64,000 bases of DNA, from the NCBI RefSeq assembly GCF_001645385.1, contig NZ_LVHI01000001.1, positions 201,276 to 265,275 of the forward strand, in the 5' to 3' direction. The translations under genes were made by a program, and so were the position numbers. How positions within the stretch are numbered: position 1 is the first letter of the stretch; each line of letters starts with the position of its first letter. Under the pieces are notes generated by a model. The model saw nothing but the letters and a program-made list of their open reading frames with translations, did not search any database and was not told where the DNA came from. The DNA comes from Rhodococcoides kyotonense. Its GTDB lineage: Bacteria > Actinomycetota > Actinomycetes > Mycobacteriales > Mycobacteriaceae. This document shows positions 17,192 to 25,294 of this stretch, in pieces.

Positions 17192-18714
17192 AGACCGAAG
17201 GGGACGTGATGACCGAAGGGACGGACATGTCCGAGCTTCCCGCAGAGCTCGAGCGGGTACACATGGTCGGCATCGGCGGAGCCGGCATGTCCGGTATCGC
17301 CCGTATTCTGCTCGCCCGCGGCGGACAAGTGTCCGGCTCGGACGCCAAGGAGAGCCGGGGCGTACTCGCGCTGCGTGCCCGCGGCGCCGAAGTGCGGATC
17401 GGGCACGACGCGTCGGCGCTCGACATCCTGCCCGGCGGACCCACCGTCGTCGTCACGACGCACGCCGCCATTCCCAAGACCAATCCCGAGCTCGTCGAGG
17501 CGCGCAAGCGCGGAATTCCGGTCGTGCTGCGCCCGGCCGTGCTGTCGTCGTTGATGGAGGGCTACCGCACCCTGCTGGTGTCCGGCACGCACGGCAAGAC
17601 GTCGACGACGTCGATGCTGGTCGTCGCGCTGCAGCACTGCGGCTTCGATCCGTCGTTCGCGGTCGGCGGCGAGCTCAACGAAGCCGGAACCAACGCGCAT
17701 CACGGCAGCGGAGACGTGTTCGTCGCCGAGGCCGACGAGAGCGACGGGTCGCTGCTGCAGTATTCGCCGAACGTCGTCATCGTCACCAACATCGAGGCCG
17801 ATCACCTCGATTACTTCGGCACCGCCGAGAAGTACGTCCAGGTGTTCGACGACTTCGTCGCCAGGCTCGGCGAGGGCGGTGTCCTCGTGGCGTGCATGGA
17901 CGATCCGGGCTCGGCTGCGCTCGCCAAGCGAGTGCACGCCCGCGCGATTCCCGGCGTTCGGGTTCTCGGGTACGGATCCGAGGATGTCGACGCGGGGGAC
18001 GTCGAAATGGCCGTCCGGCTGCTCGGCTGGGAGCCCGAAGACGCGGGTGGCGTCGCGCAGTTGCTCGTCGCGGGGGAGGACAAGCCGCGCACGCTGCGGC
18101 TGGGCGTGCCCGGACGGCACACGGCGTCGAACGCGTTGGGTGCATTCACCGCCGGCTTGCAGGTCGGTGCGGACATCGACGACCTTCTCGCGGGCCTCGC
18201 CGGCTTCGGAGGCGTGCACCGACGGTTCCAGATTCGCGGTCGCGAGCACGGCATCCGGGTGTTCGACGACTACGCGCATCACCCCACCGAAGTTCGAGCG
18301 GTGCTCACCGCAGCGCAGCAGCTGGTAGCCAGCGCGGCAGGGGAGAACGGCGAGCGCGGACGTGTCGTCGTGGTGTTCCAGCCGCATCTCTACTCGCGGA
18401 CCGAGACGTTCGCGTCGGAGTTCGGCGCCGCGCTCAGTCTCGCCGACGAGGTCGTCGTGCTCGATGTCTACGGTGCCCGCGAGGAACCGCTGCCCGGTGT
18501 CACCGGAGCCTTGGTCGCCGCCGCGGTCACCACGCCGGTGAACTATCAGCCGGATCTGTCGCTCGTCGCGAAGCAGGTCGCCGGGCTGGCCGCGCCGGGC
18601 GACGTCGTCATCACGATGGGTGCGGGTGACGTCACCATGCTGGCCGGGCCGATACTCGACGCGTTGCGTTCGAAGACCGACTTTCGAACTGGGCAACGCC
18701 AGGCATCGGAGTGA
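17188..18714 (+). CDS. murC: UDP-MurNAc:L-alanine ligase MurC
   Basis: 508 aa from the GTG at 17188. It starts peptide-stem synthesis by adding L-Ala to UDP-MurNAc. Motifs: [18 protein letters not shown] near the N-terminus, P-loop [35 protein letters not shown], and the MurC-specific [10 protein letters not shown]. Three in-frame starts compete: GTG 17188 (overlaps the murG stop), ATG 17209 and ATG 17227, the last two each behind a GAAGGG. The sequence around them is a short imperfect duplication. The GTG is chosen for its GTGA overlap; ATG 17227 would still keep all known motifs. Confidence 0.95.
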   Translation: MKTEGDVMTEGTDMSELPAELERVHMVGIGGAGMSGIARILLARGGQVSGSDAKESRGVLALRARGAEVRIGHDASALDILPGGPTVVVTTHAAIPKTNPELVEARKRGIPVVLRPAVLSSLMEGYRTLLVSGTHGKTSTTSMLVVALQHCGFDPSFAVGGELNEAGTNAHHGSGDVFVAEADESDGSLLQYSPNVVIVTNIEADHLDYFGTAEKYVQVFDDFVARLGEGGVLVACMDDPGSAALAKRVHARAIPGVRVLGYGSEDVDAGDVEMAVRLLGWEPEDAGGVAQLLVAGEDKPRTLRLGVPGRHTASNALGAFTAGLQVGADIDDLLAGLAGFGGVHRRFQIRGREHGIRVFDDYAHHPTEVRAVLTAAQQLVASAAGENGERGRVVVVFQPHLYSRTETFASEFGAALSLADEVVVLDVYGAREEPLPGVTGALVAAAVTTPVNYQPDLSLVAKQVAGLAAPGDVVITMGAGDVTMLAGPILDALRSKTDFRTGQRQASE

Positions 18715-19547
18715 ATGCTCGCTCGGGGCGGTCCGAACGACCGCCCGGCACCGACGCGAACCGACGCGATCGGCGTCGAGCACGGTCGCGCAATTCCGAA
18801 GATGTCGCAGCCGATCCGTCACCCGAGGCGCTCGACCGCGAACGCCGACGTGCCGCGCGCGAGGAAGAACGCCGGCGGGTCAAGCGATCTCGTCGACGCG
18901 GGCTCCTGATCGCGTCGGCGGTCGTCGCCGTGATCGTCGCGGGCGTGATCGCCGTCTACTTCACCCCGTTGTTGACGGTGCGGTCGATCGAGGTCGACGG
19001 GAACTCGTCCGTCTCGAGCGAGGAGATCGTCGGCGATCTGGCGATTCCGCTGGGGGAACGCCTCGTTCACGTCGACACGGGTGCCGCGGCGCAACGCGTC
19101 GCGGGAATTCCCGCGCTGGCGTCGGCCCGTGTGCAACGCATGTACCCATCGACGGTGCGCGTCACCGTCGTCGAGCGCGTTGCGGTGGTGTTCGTCGACC
19201 AACCGGACGGCACACACCTTCTCGATTCCGACGGCGTCGACTTCGCGGTCGCACCGCCGCCGCCGGGGACGGTGCGTCTGGTCACCGACACTCCCGGCGT
19301 CGACGATCCGGCAACGGAAAGCGCTCTGGCAGTGCTCGATTCGCTTCCGGAATCGTTGCGCGGCATGGTCGGGGAGGTGCGCGCGTCGTCGATCTCGGAC
19401 GTGTCGATGCTGCTGCTCGACGGACGAACGCTGGTGTGGGGCAACCGAGACAATGCCGAGCGGAAATCCGCTGTGGCTCTTGCTCTCATGTCGCAGCCCG
19501 GACAGATACTGGACGTCTCGAGTCCGGACCTTCCGACGACCAAGTAG
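18711..19547 (+). CDS. ftsQ: Divisome protein FtsQ
   Basis: 278 aa bitopic membrane protein. It has a long, very basic cytoplasmic N-terminus (about 65 residues, many Arg), one membrane span ([20 protein letters not shown]), then an extracytoplasmic POTRA domain starting [19 protein letters not shown] with [17 protein letters not shown], and a C-terminal FtsQ/DivIB domain. It scaffolds the divisome through FtsL and FtsB-like partners. The GTG start overlaps the murC stop as GTGA. It is the last gene before a 238-base gap and ftsZ. Confidence 0.93.
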   Translation: MNARSGRSERPPGTDANRRDRRRARSRNSEDVAADPSPEALDRERRRAAREEERRRVKRSRRRGLLIASAVVAVIVAGVIAVYFTPLLTVRSIEVDGNSSVSSEEIVGDLAIPLGERLVHVDTGAAAQRVAGIPALASARVQRMYPSTVRVTVVERVAVVFVDQPDGTHLLDSDGVDFAVAPPPPGTVRLVTDTPGVDDPATESALAVLDSLPESLRGMVGEVRASSISDVSMLLLDGRTLVWGNRDNAERKSAVALALMSQPGQILDVSSPDLPTTK

Positions 19548-19659
19548 ATTGTCCTTACATCGGTCCGAATCCCACGCGACACACGAATCACAATTTCTTC
19601 GGTGTCGCTCGGCGCGCCTAACGGCGGATGGTGGCACCGATGCATAGCGTTCCCTCCAG

Positions 19660-19720
19660 TCGAATACTTGACATAACACTGAGCCTGTGGTTGAGGTTGA
19701 GGGTTTCCGTCGAGACTTCG
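19660..19720 (+). promoter_or_regulatory. Candidate ftsZ leader region with TTGACA and tandem TTGAGG
   Basis: The 238 bases between ftsQ and ftsZ are non-coding. They contain a -35-like TTGACA at 19668-19673 and a tandem TTGAGGTTGAGGG starting at 19691, but no convincing TANNNT at the expected distance. Mycobacterial ftsZ genes are known to have their own promoters in this gap, so one here is likely, but its exact position is not settled by inspection. Confidence 0.3.
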
Positions 19721-19785
19721 ACACCAGCAGAACCACGGACCACACAGCAATCAGCTTCATCAGTCAATACGGAAGGCGAGAGCCC

Positions 19786-21012
19786 ATGACGCCCCCGCAC
19801 AACTACCTCGCCGTAATCAAGGTCGTCGGCATCGGCGGCGGCGGCGTTAACGCGGTCAACCGCATGATCGAACAGGGACTCAAGGGAGTCGAGTTCATCG
19901 CGGTGAACACCGACGCGCAAGCGCTGCTGATGAGCGACGCCGACGTCAAGCTCGATGTCGGTCGCGAACTCACGCGCGGACTCGGCGCAGGTGCCGACCC
20001 CGAGGTCGGTCGCAAGGCTGCCGACGACCACAAGGACGAGATCGAAGAGGTACTCAAGGGTGCCGACATGGTGTTCGTCACGGCCGGTGAGGGTGGTGGA
20101 ACCGGAACCGGTGGCGCCCCCGTCGTCGCGAACATCGCACGCAAGCTCGGTGCACTGACCGTCGGCGTCGTGACGCGTCCGTTCTCGTTCGAGGGCAAGC
20201 GACGCGGCGGCCAGGCCGACTCGGGCATCCAGCAGCTCCGCGAGTCCTGCGACACGCTCATCGTCATTCCGAACGACCGTCTGCTCCAGCTCGGCGACGC
20301 GGCCGTCAGCCTGATGGACGCGTTCCGCAGCGCCGACGAGGTGCTCCTCAACGGCGTGCAGGGCATCACGGACCTCATCACCACCCCGGGTCTGATCAAC
20401 GTCGACTTCGCCGACGTCAAGGGCGTGATGTCCGGTGCAGGCAGCGCGTTGATGGGTATCGGGTCGTCCCGCGGTGAAGGTCGCGCCATCAAAGCTGCCG
20501 AGGCTGCGATCAATTCACCGCTGCTCGAAGCGTCGATGGAAGGTGCTCGCGGGGTGCTGCTGTCGATCGCGGGTGGATCCGACCTCGGTCTGTTCGAGAT
20601 CAACGAAGCTGCCTCGCTCGTTCAGGAAGCAGCCCACATCGACGCCAACATCATCTTCGGCACCGTCATCGACGACTCGCTCGGCGACGAGGTGCGCGTC
20701 ACCGTCATAGCGGCCGGGTTCGACGGCGGTACGCCGACGCGTCGTCCCGTCGAGGCAGCTCCCGCGTCGGGACGCGGCCCCATCGGGTCGGCTCGATCGG
20801 GCGAGGTGTCCTCGCGTGGGCAGGAGTCGACCGAGTCGGGTGCGGTGTTCCGTGACCCCGTCGGCGCTCCGACGAGCAGCAACCTTCCGCCGCTGTCGAC
20901 GTCCGGCCCCGGTTCGAGCCAGCCGCCGAGCCGTGACTCGGGACGTCGCGTTCCCGTCTCCGACGACGACGGTGACGATGACGTCGACGTACCCTCGTTC
21001 ATGCGTCGCTGA
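19786..21012 (+). CDS. ftsZ: Cell division GTPase FtsZ
   Basis: 408 aa from the ATG at 19786. The frame is open upstream, but homologues begin [20 protein letters not shown]. It is a tubulin-like GTPase that forms the Z ring. The tubulin signature GGGTGTG is at residues 103-109, with VNTDAQALL, the FEGKRR loop and the T7-region [11 protein letters not shown]. After a Pro/Ser-rich linker the tail ends [16 protein letters not shown]: an acidic cluster plus the conserved C-terminal peptide used by SepF and FtsW partners in this group. A 238-base leader separates it from ftsQ. Confidence 0.98.
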   Translation: MTPPHNYLAVIKVVGIGGGGVNAVNRMIEQGLKGVEFIAVNTDAQALLMSDADVKLDVGRELTRGLGAGADPEVGRKAADDHKDEIEEVLKGADMVFVTAGEGGGTGTGGAPVVANIARKLGALTVGVVTRPFSFEGKRRGGQADSGIQQLRESCDTLIVIPNDRLLQLGDAAVSLMDAFRSADEVLLNGVQGITDLITTPGLINVDFADVKGVMSGAGSALMGIGSSRGEGRAIKAAEAAINSPLLEASMEGARGVLLSIAGGSDLGLFEINEAASLVQEAAHIDANIIFGTVIDDSLGDEVRVTVIAAGFDGGTPTRRPVEAAPASGRGPIGSARSGEVSSRGQESTESGAVFRDPVGAPTSSNLPPLSTSGPGSSQPPSRDSGRRVPVSDDDGDDDVDVPSFMRR

Positions 21013-21068
21013 CACGAGCGAACGCGCGCACGAGAGGAACGAGAACACTGAGTTTCAAGGTACGTCGA

Positions 21069-21779
21069 GTGTCCACCACACGTGCCGGAGGTGTCTCGGC
21101 GCCTCCGTTCGACAGCTTCAACCTCGGCGACCACGTCGGCGACGAGCCGTCGGCCGTGGCCGCCAATCGTGAGCGTCTCGGTCGCGAGCTCGGGCTCGGC
21201 TCGGATCGTCTCGTCTGGATGGAGCAGGTGCACGGGCGAACGGTCGCCGTCGTCGACGAGTCGACGGTGGGGCCGGTCCCGGTCACCGATGCTCTGGTGA
21301 CGACGACGCCCGACCTCGGTCTGGTCGTGCTGACCGCCGACTGCGTCCCGGTTCTCCTGTCCGACGAGGAGGCGGGTGTCGTCGCGGCGGTGCACGCAGG
21401 CCGAGTGGGGGCCAGGATCGGCATCATTCCCCGCGTTCTCGATGTCATGGTCGAGCAGGGCGCCGAACTGTCGCGTATCGGCGCGTTCCTCGGCCCCGCG
21501 GCCAGCGGCAGGCAGTACGAAGTGCCCGCGCACATGCAAGCGGACGTCGAGAAACACCTGCCCGGCAGTGCGACGACCACCGTGCGCAAGACGCCGGGTC
21601 TCGACATTCGGGCCGGGATCCGGAAGCAACTGCTCGACGCCGGTGTGTCCGGTGTCGCGGTCGATCCTCGGTGCACGATCGAGGACCGGACCCTCTTCAG
21701 CCACCGTCGTGAAGCACCGACCGGCAGGTTGGCCAGTGTGGTCTGGATGGACACGTCCGCGGGCGAGCAGGCGTCGTGA
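21069..21779 (+). CDS. pgeF: YfiH/LACC1-family protein PgeF (purine nucleoside phosphorylase or peptidoglycan editing factor)
   Basis: 236 aa from the GTG at 21069 with AAGG upstream. Homologues usually begin a few residues earlier (VRRV-TTRAGG), and the frame is open back to a CTG at 21048, so the true start may be non-standard. The family is copper- or zinc-dependent; E. coli members remove wrongly incorporated residues from peptidoglycan precursors, while other members act on purine nucleosides. Conserved blocks: TTRAGGVSAPPFDSFNLGDH, the metal-site Cys in VLTADCVPVLL, and His in AAVHAGRVGARIG, where most homologues have HAGWRG. It overlaps the next gene by GTGA. Confidence 0.88.
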   Translation: MSTTRAGGVSAPPFDSFNLGDHVGDEPSAVAANRERLGRELGLGSDRLVWMEQVHGRTVAVVDESTVGPVPVTDALVTTTPDLGLVVLTADCVPVLLSDEEAGVVAAVHAGRVGARIGIIPRVLDVMVEQGAELSRIGAFLGPAASGRQYEVPAHMQADVEKHLPGSATTTVRKTPGLDIRAGIRKQLLDAGVSGVAVDPRCTIEDRTLFSHRREAPTGRLASVVWMDTSAGEQAS

Positions 21780-22540
21780 CTCCCGAGGCAGGCCGCGTCC
21801 AGGAGATCGAGGCGGCGTTGACCGCCGTCCGCGAGCGTCTTCACGCTGCATGCGAGGCCGCCGGGCGCCACGACGACGTCATGCTGCTGCCGGTGACGAA
21901 GTTCTTCCCGGCGAGCGACGTCGAGATCCTGTACCGACTCGGATGCCGCGAGTTCGGAGAGTCACGGGAGCAGGAAGCGACGGCGAAGGCGGCGGAGCTG
22001 CACGAGACGTTCGCAGACGCTCCCGCCAAGTGGCACATGATCGGTCACCTTCAACGCAACAAAGCCAGAGCCGTTGCACGCTGGGCGCATTCCATACATT
22101 CGGTCGACAGCGACCGACTCGTGGACGCGCTCCAGAAGGCGGTGCGACGGGCGCACGACGACGGCGACCGTACGACGCCGCTGAACGTGCTGATTCAGGT
22201 GAGTCTCGACGGCGACGTGCACCGAGGTGGTGTCGAACGCGCGGACCTCGCAGCGCTCGCCGACCACGTCGCATCGCGACACGACCTGTCCTTCGCGGGA
22301 CTGATGGCCGTCCCGCCGCTCGGTGCAGACCCGGATGCCGCGTTCGCCGACCTCGCGCAGCTGCATCGCGACATCCTCGCCGACCACCCCGGTGCGACGC
22401 AGTTGTCCGCCGGCATGACGTCCGATCTCGAGTCCGCTGTTCGACATGGATCGACTTGCGTGCGTGTCGGAACCGCAATACTCGGTTCTCGGCCGATAGC
22501 CTCGCCAGTACAGACCACGGATCACTCCAGTCACAACTGA
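21776..22540 (+). CDS. YggS/PROSC-family PLP homeostasis protein
   Basis: 254 aa single-domain PLP-binding protein with the fold of the alanine racemase N-terminal barrel. The PLP lysine is in LPVTKFFPASDVEIL; FGESREQEATAKAAEL and WHMIGHLQRNKAR are the other family signatures. It buffers pyridoxal phosphate and affects amino-acid metabolism in other bacteria. The GTG start overlaps pgeF by GTGA. In mycobacteria the orthologue (Rv2148c) lies in the same place between pgeF-type and sepF genes. A 33-bp repeat array fills the gap to sepF. Confidence 0.92.
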   Translation: MTPEAGRVQEIEAALTAVRERLHAACEAAGRHDDVMLLPVTKFFPASDVEILYRLGCREFGESREQEATAKAAELHETFADAPAKWHMIGHLQRNKARAVARWAHSIHSVDSDRLVDALQKAVRRAHDDGDRTTPLNVLIQVSLDGDVHRGGVERADLAALADHVASRHDLSFAGLMAVPPLGADPDAAFADLAQLHRDILADHPGATQLSAGMTSDLESAVRHGSTCVRVGTAILGSRPIASPVQTTDHSSHN

Positions 22541-22561
22541 CACACGGATTGACCACACTGA

Positions 22562-22660
22562 CCGGAGTGGAGCCAGCGGAATGACCAGACTGATCCGGAG
22601 TCGAACCGGCGGAACAACCAGACTGATCCGGAGTGGAGCCAGCGGAATGACCAGACTGAG
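22562..22660 (+). repeat. Three-unit 33-bp tandem repeat before sepF
   Basis: Units at 22562-22594, 22595-22627 and 22628-22660 have an exact 33-bp period with no spacer. Units 1 and 3 are nearly identical (CCGGAGTGGAGCC then AGCGGAATGACCAGACTGA); unit 2 differs at several positions (GAGTCGAACCGGCGGAACAACC). A decayed partial copy (GATTGACCACACTGA) precedes them. The core resembles the ftsI-upstream repeat with TGCAGG replaced by AGCGG, so this is a variant of the same family in the same orientation. Confidence 0.85.
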
Positions 22661-22675
22661 CGGAAGGCACGATTG

Positions 22676-23341
22676 ATGAGCACCCTGCACAAGTTCAAGG
22701 CGTACTTCGGCATGGTTCCTCTCGCGGACTACGAGGACGACTACCTGGACGAGCCCGATACGCATCGGGGCTCGCGCGGCCGCGACCCGTACGCCGACGA
22801 CGATCGTGGTGACCGCGAGTTCGCGAAGCCGAGCTTCAGCTCGCGTCGCCCGTCGCGTGCGGAGCTCGACGACATCGACGACGAGTACGACGACTACGAG
22901 GCCCCGCGTCAGGCACCGACGTTGGCGCCGATCGGCGGTCGGTCCTCGCGACCGACGTCGGTCGGTCGAGGCGCCGCGACGAGAGGCAACCTGGCAGTGG
23001 ACACGCGAATGGACGTACGCGCGGAGACGCGTCGCAGCCCGGTCGTCGACGACCAGAGCGCTCTGTCGAAGATCACCACGCTGCGTCCCCGCGATTACAG
23101 CGAGGCCAGGACGATCGGTGAGCGTTTCCGTGACGGCACTCCCGTCATCATGGACCTGGTCGAGATGAGCAACGCCGACGCCAAGCGTCTCGTGGACTTC
23201 GCGGCGGGCCTTGCGTTCGCTCTCCGCGGATCGTTCGACAAGGTGGCGACGAAGGTGTTCCTTCTGTCGCCTGCGGACATCGACGTGTCGCCGCAGGAGC
23301 GACGTCGAATCGCCGAGACCGGCTTCTACAGCCAGCAGTGA
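22676..23341 (+). CDS. sepF: Cell division protein SepF
   Basis: 221 aa from the ATG at 22676 (GGAAGG upstream); a TTG immediately before it is less likely. The N-terminal amphipathic membrane-binding helix [14 protein letters not shown] is typical, followed by an acidic disordered linker ([11 protein letters not shown] and repeats of Asp/Arg) and the C-terminal DUF552 domain from about residue 127 ([39 protein letters not shown]). SepF tethers FtsZ to the membrane and is the main FtsZ anchor in actinobacteria without FtsA. A strong terminator follows. Confidence 0.95.
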   Translation: MSTLHKFKAYFGMVPLADYEDDYLDEPDTHRGSRGRDPYADDDRGDREFAKPSFSSRRPSRAELDDIDDEYDDYEAPRQAPTLAPIGGRSSRPTSVGRGAATRGNLAVDTRMDVRAETRRSPVVDDQSALSKITTLRPRDYSEARTIGERFRDGTPVIMDLVEMSNADAKRLVDFAAGLAFALRGSFDKVATKVFLLSPADIDVSPQERRRIAETGFYSQQ

Positions 23342-23366
23342 CCGTATTTTCGAGGTGAAATACCCG

Positions 23367-23425
23367 GCGGTTCGATCGAGCGTTTCAGGTCTCTGACCTG
23401 CTCGCTTTGATCGAACCGCTTTTTT
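23367..23425 (+). terminator. Rho-independent terminator after sepF
   Basis: GCGGTTCGATC at 23367-23377 pairs with GATCGAACCGC at 23409-23419 and is followed by six T (23420-23425). An inner hairpin CAGGTC-TCT-GACCTG strengthens the structure. It is the clearest U-tract terminator in the window and probably ends the main division transcript before the yggT-type gene. Confidence 0.9.
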
Positions 23426-23442
23426 CGGGCAGAGTATGAGCT

Positions 23443-23730
23443 GTGGCCTTGTTCGCGGTTCTCTACTTCGTTCTGTTCATATTCTGGCTTCTGCTGATCG
23501 GCCGCATTATCGTCGAATTCATCAGGACGTTCGCGCGTGATTGGCGCCCGTCGGGAATTGTGGTGGTATTGCTCGAGGCGATATTCACGGTGACCGATCC
23601 GCCGGTCAAGCTGCTTCGCCGTCTGATACCGCCGGTGAACCTGGGTGGGGTTCGTCTCGACTTGTCGATCATGGTTTTGTTGTTCGGGGTATTCATCCTG
23701 ATGACGGTCGTACGGAGTTTGGGGTCGTAG
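23443..23730 (+). CDS. YggT-family membrane protein
   Basis: 95 aa with two membrane spans (VLYFVLFIFWLLLIGRIIVEF and LDLSIMVLLFGVFILMTVV) flanking a loop with TDPPVKLLRRLIPPVNLGGV, the YggT signature. The family is linked to osmotic shock or cell-shape roles; the molecular function is unknown. The GTG start at 23443 has only a weak ribosome binding site. It sits between sepF and wag31 as in mycobacteria (Rv2146c), but a terminator separates it from sepF. Confidence 0.9.
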   Translation: MALFAVLYFVLFIFWLLLIGRIIVEFIRTFARDWRPSGIVVVLLEAIFTVTDPPVKLLRRLIPPVNLGGVRLDLSIMVLLFGVFILMTVVRSLGS

Positions 23731-23814
23731 CAGTCGATACTTCGGTGAAAGACTTCGGGGCGCGCGCGACCTGCGCAAACCGATGTGACAGAATGGACGC
23801 CAGTTACAGTTTGT

Positions 23815-23845
23815 TTGTTCCGGACCGTGTGGAATGGGATATAAC
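23815..23845 (+). promoter_or_regulatory. Weak candidate wag31 promoter
   Basis: TATAAC at 23840-23845 lies about 46 bases before the wag31 ATG, with TTGTTC at 23815-23820 upstream. The 19-bp spacer is longer than usual and the -10 does not end in T, so this is only a candidate within the 160-base gap. Confidence 0.25.
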
Positions 23846-23890
23846 TGAATGCTTGCTCTACCGCCTCAAGACGCGTGAAGGGATCCTTCC

Positions 23891-24748
23891 ATGCCGCTGA
23901 CTCCAGCTGATGTGCACAACGTCGCGTTCAGCAAGCCGCCGATCGGTAAGCGCGGCTACAACGAAGACGAGGTAGACGCCTTCCTCGATCTCGTCGAGCA
24001 AGAGTTGTCGCGACTCATCGAAGAGAACGCAGACCTGCGCCAGCGGGTAGGTGAACTCGATCAGGAACTGTCCGACGCCAAGAGCAACGCTCGCCAGAGC
24101 GGTGGCTCCTCGCAGCAGCCTGCTCCGGTTCAGAAGGTCCCCGAGCCTCAGCGCCCGGTCGAGCCGCCGAAGCCTGCGCCCGTCGTGGCGCCCACCCCTG
24201 CTCCCGCACCTGCGGCAGCTCAGAGCGGTGGAGACTCGAACATGCAGGCCGCGAAGATTCTCGGCCTCGCGCAGGAGATGGCCGACCGCCTGACGAGCGA
24301 CGCGAAGACCGAGTCCGAGCAGTTGCTGGGTAACGCTCGTACCAACGCCGAGCGTCTCGTCACCGACGCGCGCACGCGGTCCGAGGCGATGGTGTCCGAT
24401 GCACGTCAGAAGTCGGAGTCGTTGCTGTCCGACGCTCAGACGCGTTCCGAGACGCAGCTCCGGCAGGCCAAGGAGAAGGCCGATGCCCTTCAGGCCGATG
24501 CAGAGCGCAAGCACACCGAGATCATGGCGACGATCAACGAGCAGCGCTCGGTCCTCGAAGGCCGCATCGAGCAGCTCAAGACGTTCGAGCGTGAATACCG
24601 TGTTCGCCTGAAGTCCTACCTCGAGTCGCAGCTCGAAGAGCTCGAGAACCGCTCGTCCGCTCTTCCCGTCGACAACGGCCAGGACAGCTTCAACCAGGAC
24701 AATCAGTCGTCCGGGTACAGCCAGTCGTACGCCAAGGGGAACAACTGA
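23891..24748 (+). CDS. wag31: Polar growth protein Wag31 (DivIVA)
   Basis: 285 aa coiled-coil protein marking growing poles and septa and organising apical cell-wall synthesis. The N-terminal DivIVA membrane-binding domain [20 protein letters not shown] is followed by a first coiled coil, a Pro/Ala-rich linker (about residues 73-115) and a long second coiled coil (ALADRLT-type heptads with [20 protein letters not shown] repeats). The threonine-containing region where M. tuberculosis Wag31 is phosphorylated falls near the linker, but the exact site cannot be assigned here. Confidence 0.96.
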   Translation: MPLTPADVHNVAFSKPPIGKRGYNEDEVDAFLDLVEQELSRLIEENADLRQRVGELDQELSDAKSNARQSGGSSQQPAPVQKVPEPQRPVEPPKPAPVVAPTPAPAPAAAQSGGDSNMQAAKILGLAQEMADRLTSDAKTESEQLLGNARTNAERLVTDARTRSEAMVSDARQKSESLLSDAQTRSETQLRQAKEKADALQADAERKHTEIMATINEQRSVLEGRIEQLKTFEREYRVRLKSYLESQLEELENRSSALPVDNGQDSFNQDNQSSGYSQSYAKGNN

Positions 24749-24832
24749 GGTTGCTCGCCTGAACGCGTCGTGCGTCACGGCCGACCCCGGGTCTGAACAA
24801 CGCCGAGAGGCGCATCGGGAGCGGGGTGGGTC

Positions 24833-25003
24833 GTGCTGGTACTGACGCTGTGTGCGGCCGCGGTCGGATTCGCGTTGCTGGTCATCGCGTTGATGACCGG
24901 CTCGGTCCTGTGGGCGTGGGGTTGCATCGTGGTGTGTGTCCTCGGTGCGGTTCTGCTCCTCGCCGGTGCGTTGATCGGGAGGAAGACCCCGCCCGATCGG
25001 TAG
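24833..25003 (+). CDS. Small two-span membrane protein of unknown function
   Basis: 56 aa from the GTG at 24833: VLVLTLCAAAVGFALLVIAL, then a short turn, then a second hydrophobic segment (WGCIVVCVLGAVLLLAGALI) and a charged end GRKTPPDR. A G-rich sequence (GGGAGCGGGGTGG) upstream may serve as a ribosome binding site. It lies between wag31 and the ileS leader, the same place as M. tuberculosis membrane protein Rv2144c, which is longer. Two clean membrane spans in a non-repetitive frame support it as a real gene; function is not known. Confidence 0.65.
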   Translation: MLVLTLCAAAVGFALLVIALMTGSVLWAWGCIVVCVLGAVLLLAGALIGRKTPPDR

Positions 25004-25036
25004 TGCAACACCGACGGGGATCCGGTTTGCATCCGT

Positions 25037-25284
25037 CGTTACAATCGTTGTCAGGCGTCGATCCGGCTATCACCGGGGAGCCTTCGGAAGAACGGCGGGA
25101 CCACGCGTCTCGCTCAGTAGAACCGAACGGGTCGGCCCGTCACAGCCGTTACGGAAAGTGGCTCGGAGAATCGTCTGACGATCTTCGTGCAAACGGGGTG
25201 GTACCGCGGTATCGGCGTCCACACGCCGACGTCGTCCCCGTGCCGAATCTTTGTTCCGCTCCACGCGAGCGGTTGGCACGGAGG
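25037..25284 (+). ncRNA. T-box leader of ileS, translational type
   Basis: The 291 bases before ileS contain the T-box core TGGTACCGCGG at 25199-25209, which pairs with the tRNA acceptor end. A stem I region upstream has a candidate isoleucine specifier ATC at 25069-25071. Downstream, CCGTGCC at 25238-25244 can pair with GGCACGG at 25275-25281, which runs into the GAGGAG ribosome binding site. There is no U-tract terminator, so control is probably of translation, as known for actinobacterial ileS T-boxes. Boundaries are approximate. Confidence 0.88.
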
Positions 25285-25294
25285 AGTGACCACC

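Noticed and set aside
25187-25294. In-frame extension of ileS into the leader
   Set aside because: This stretch is the T-box and sequestering stem; the ATG at 25295 has the ribosome binding site.
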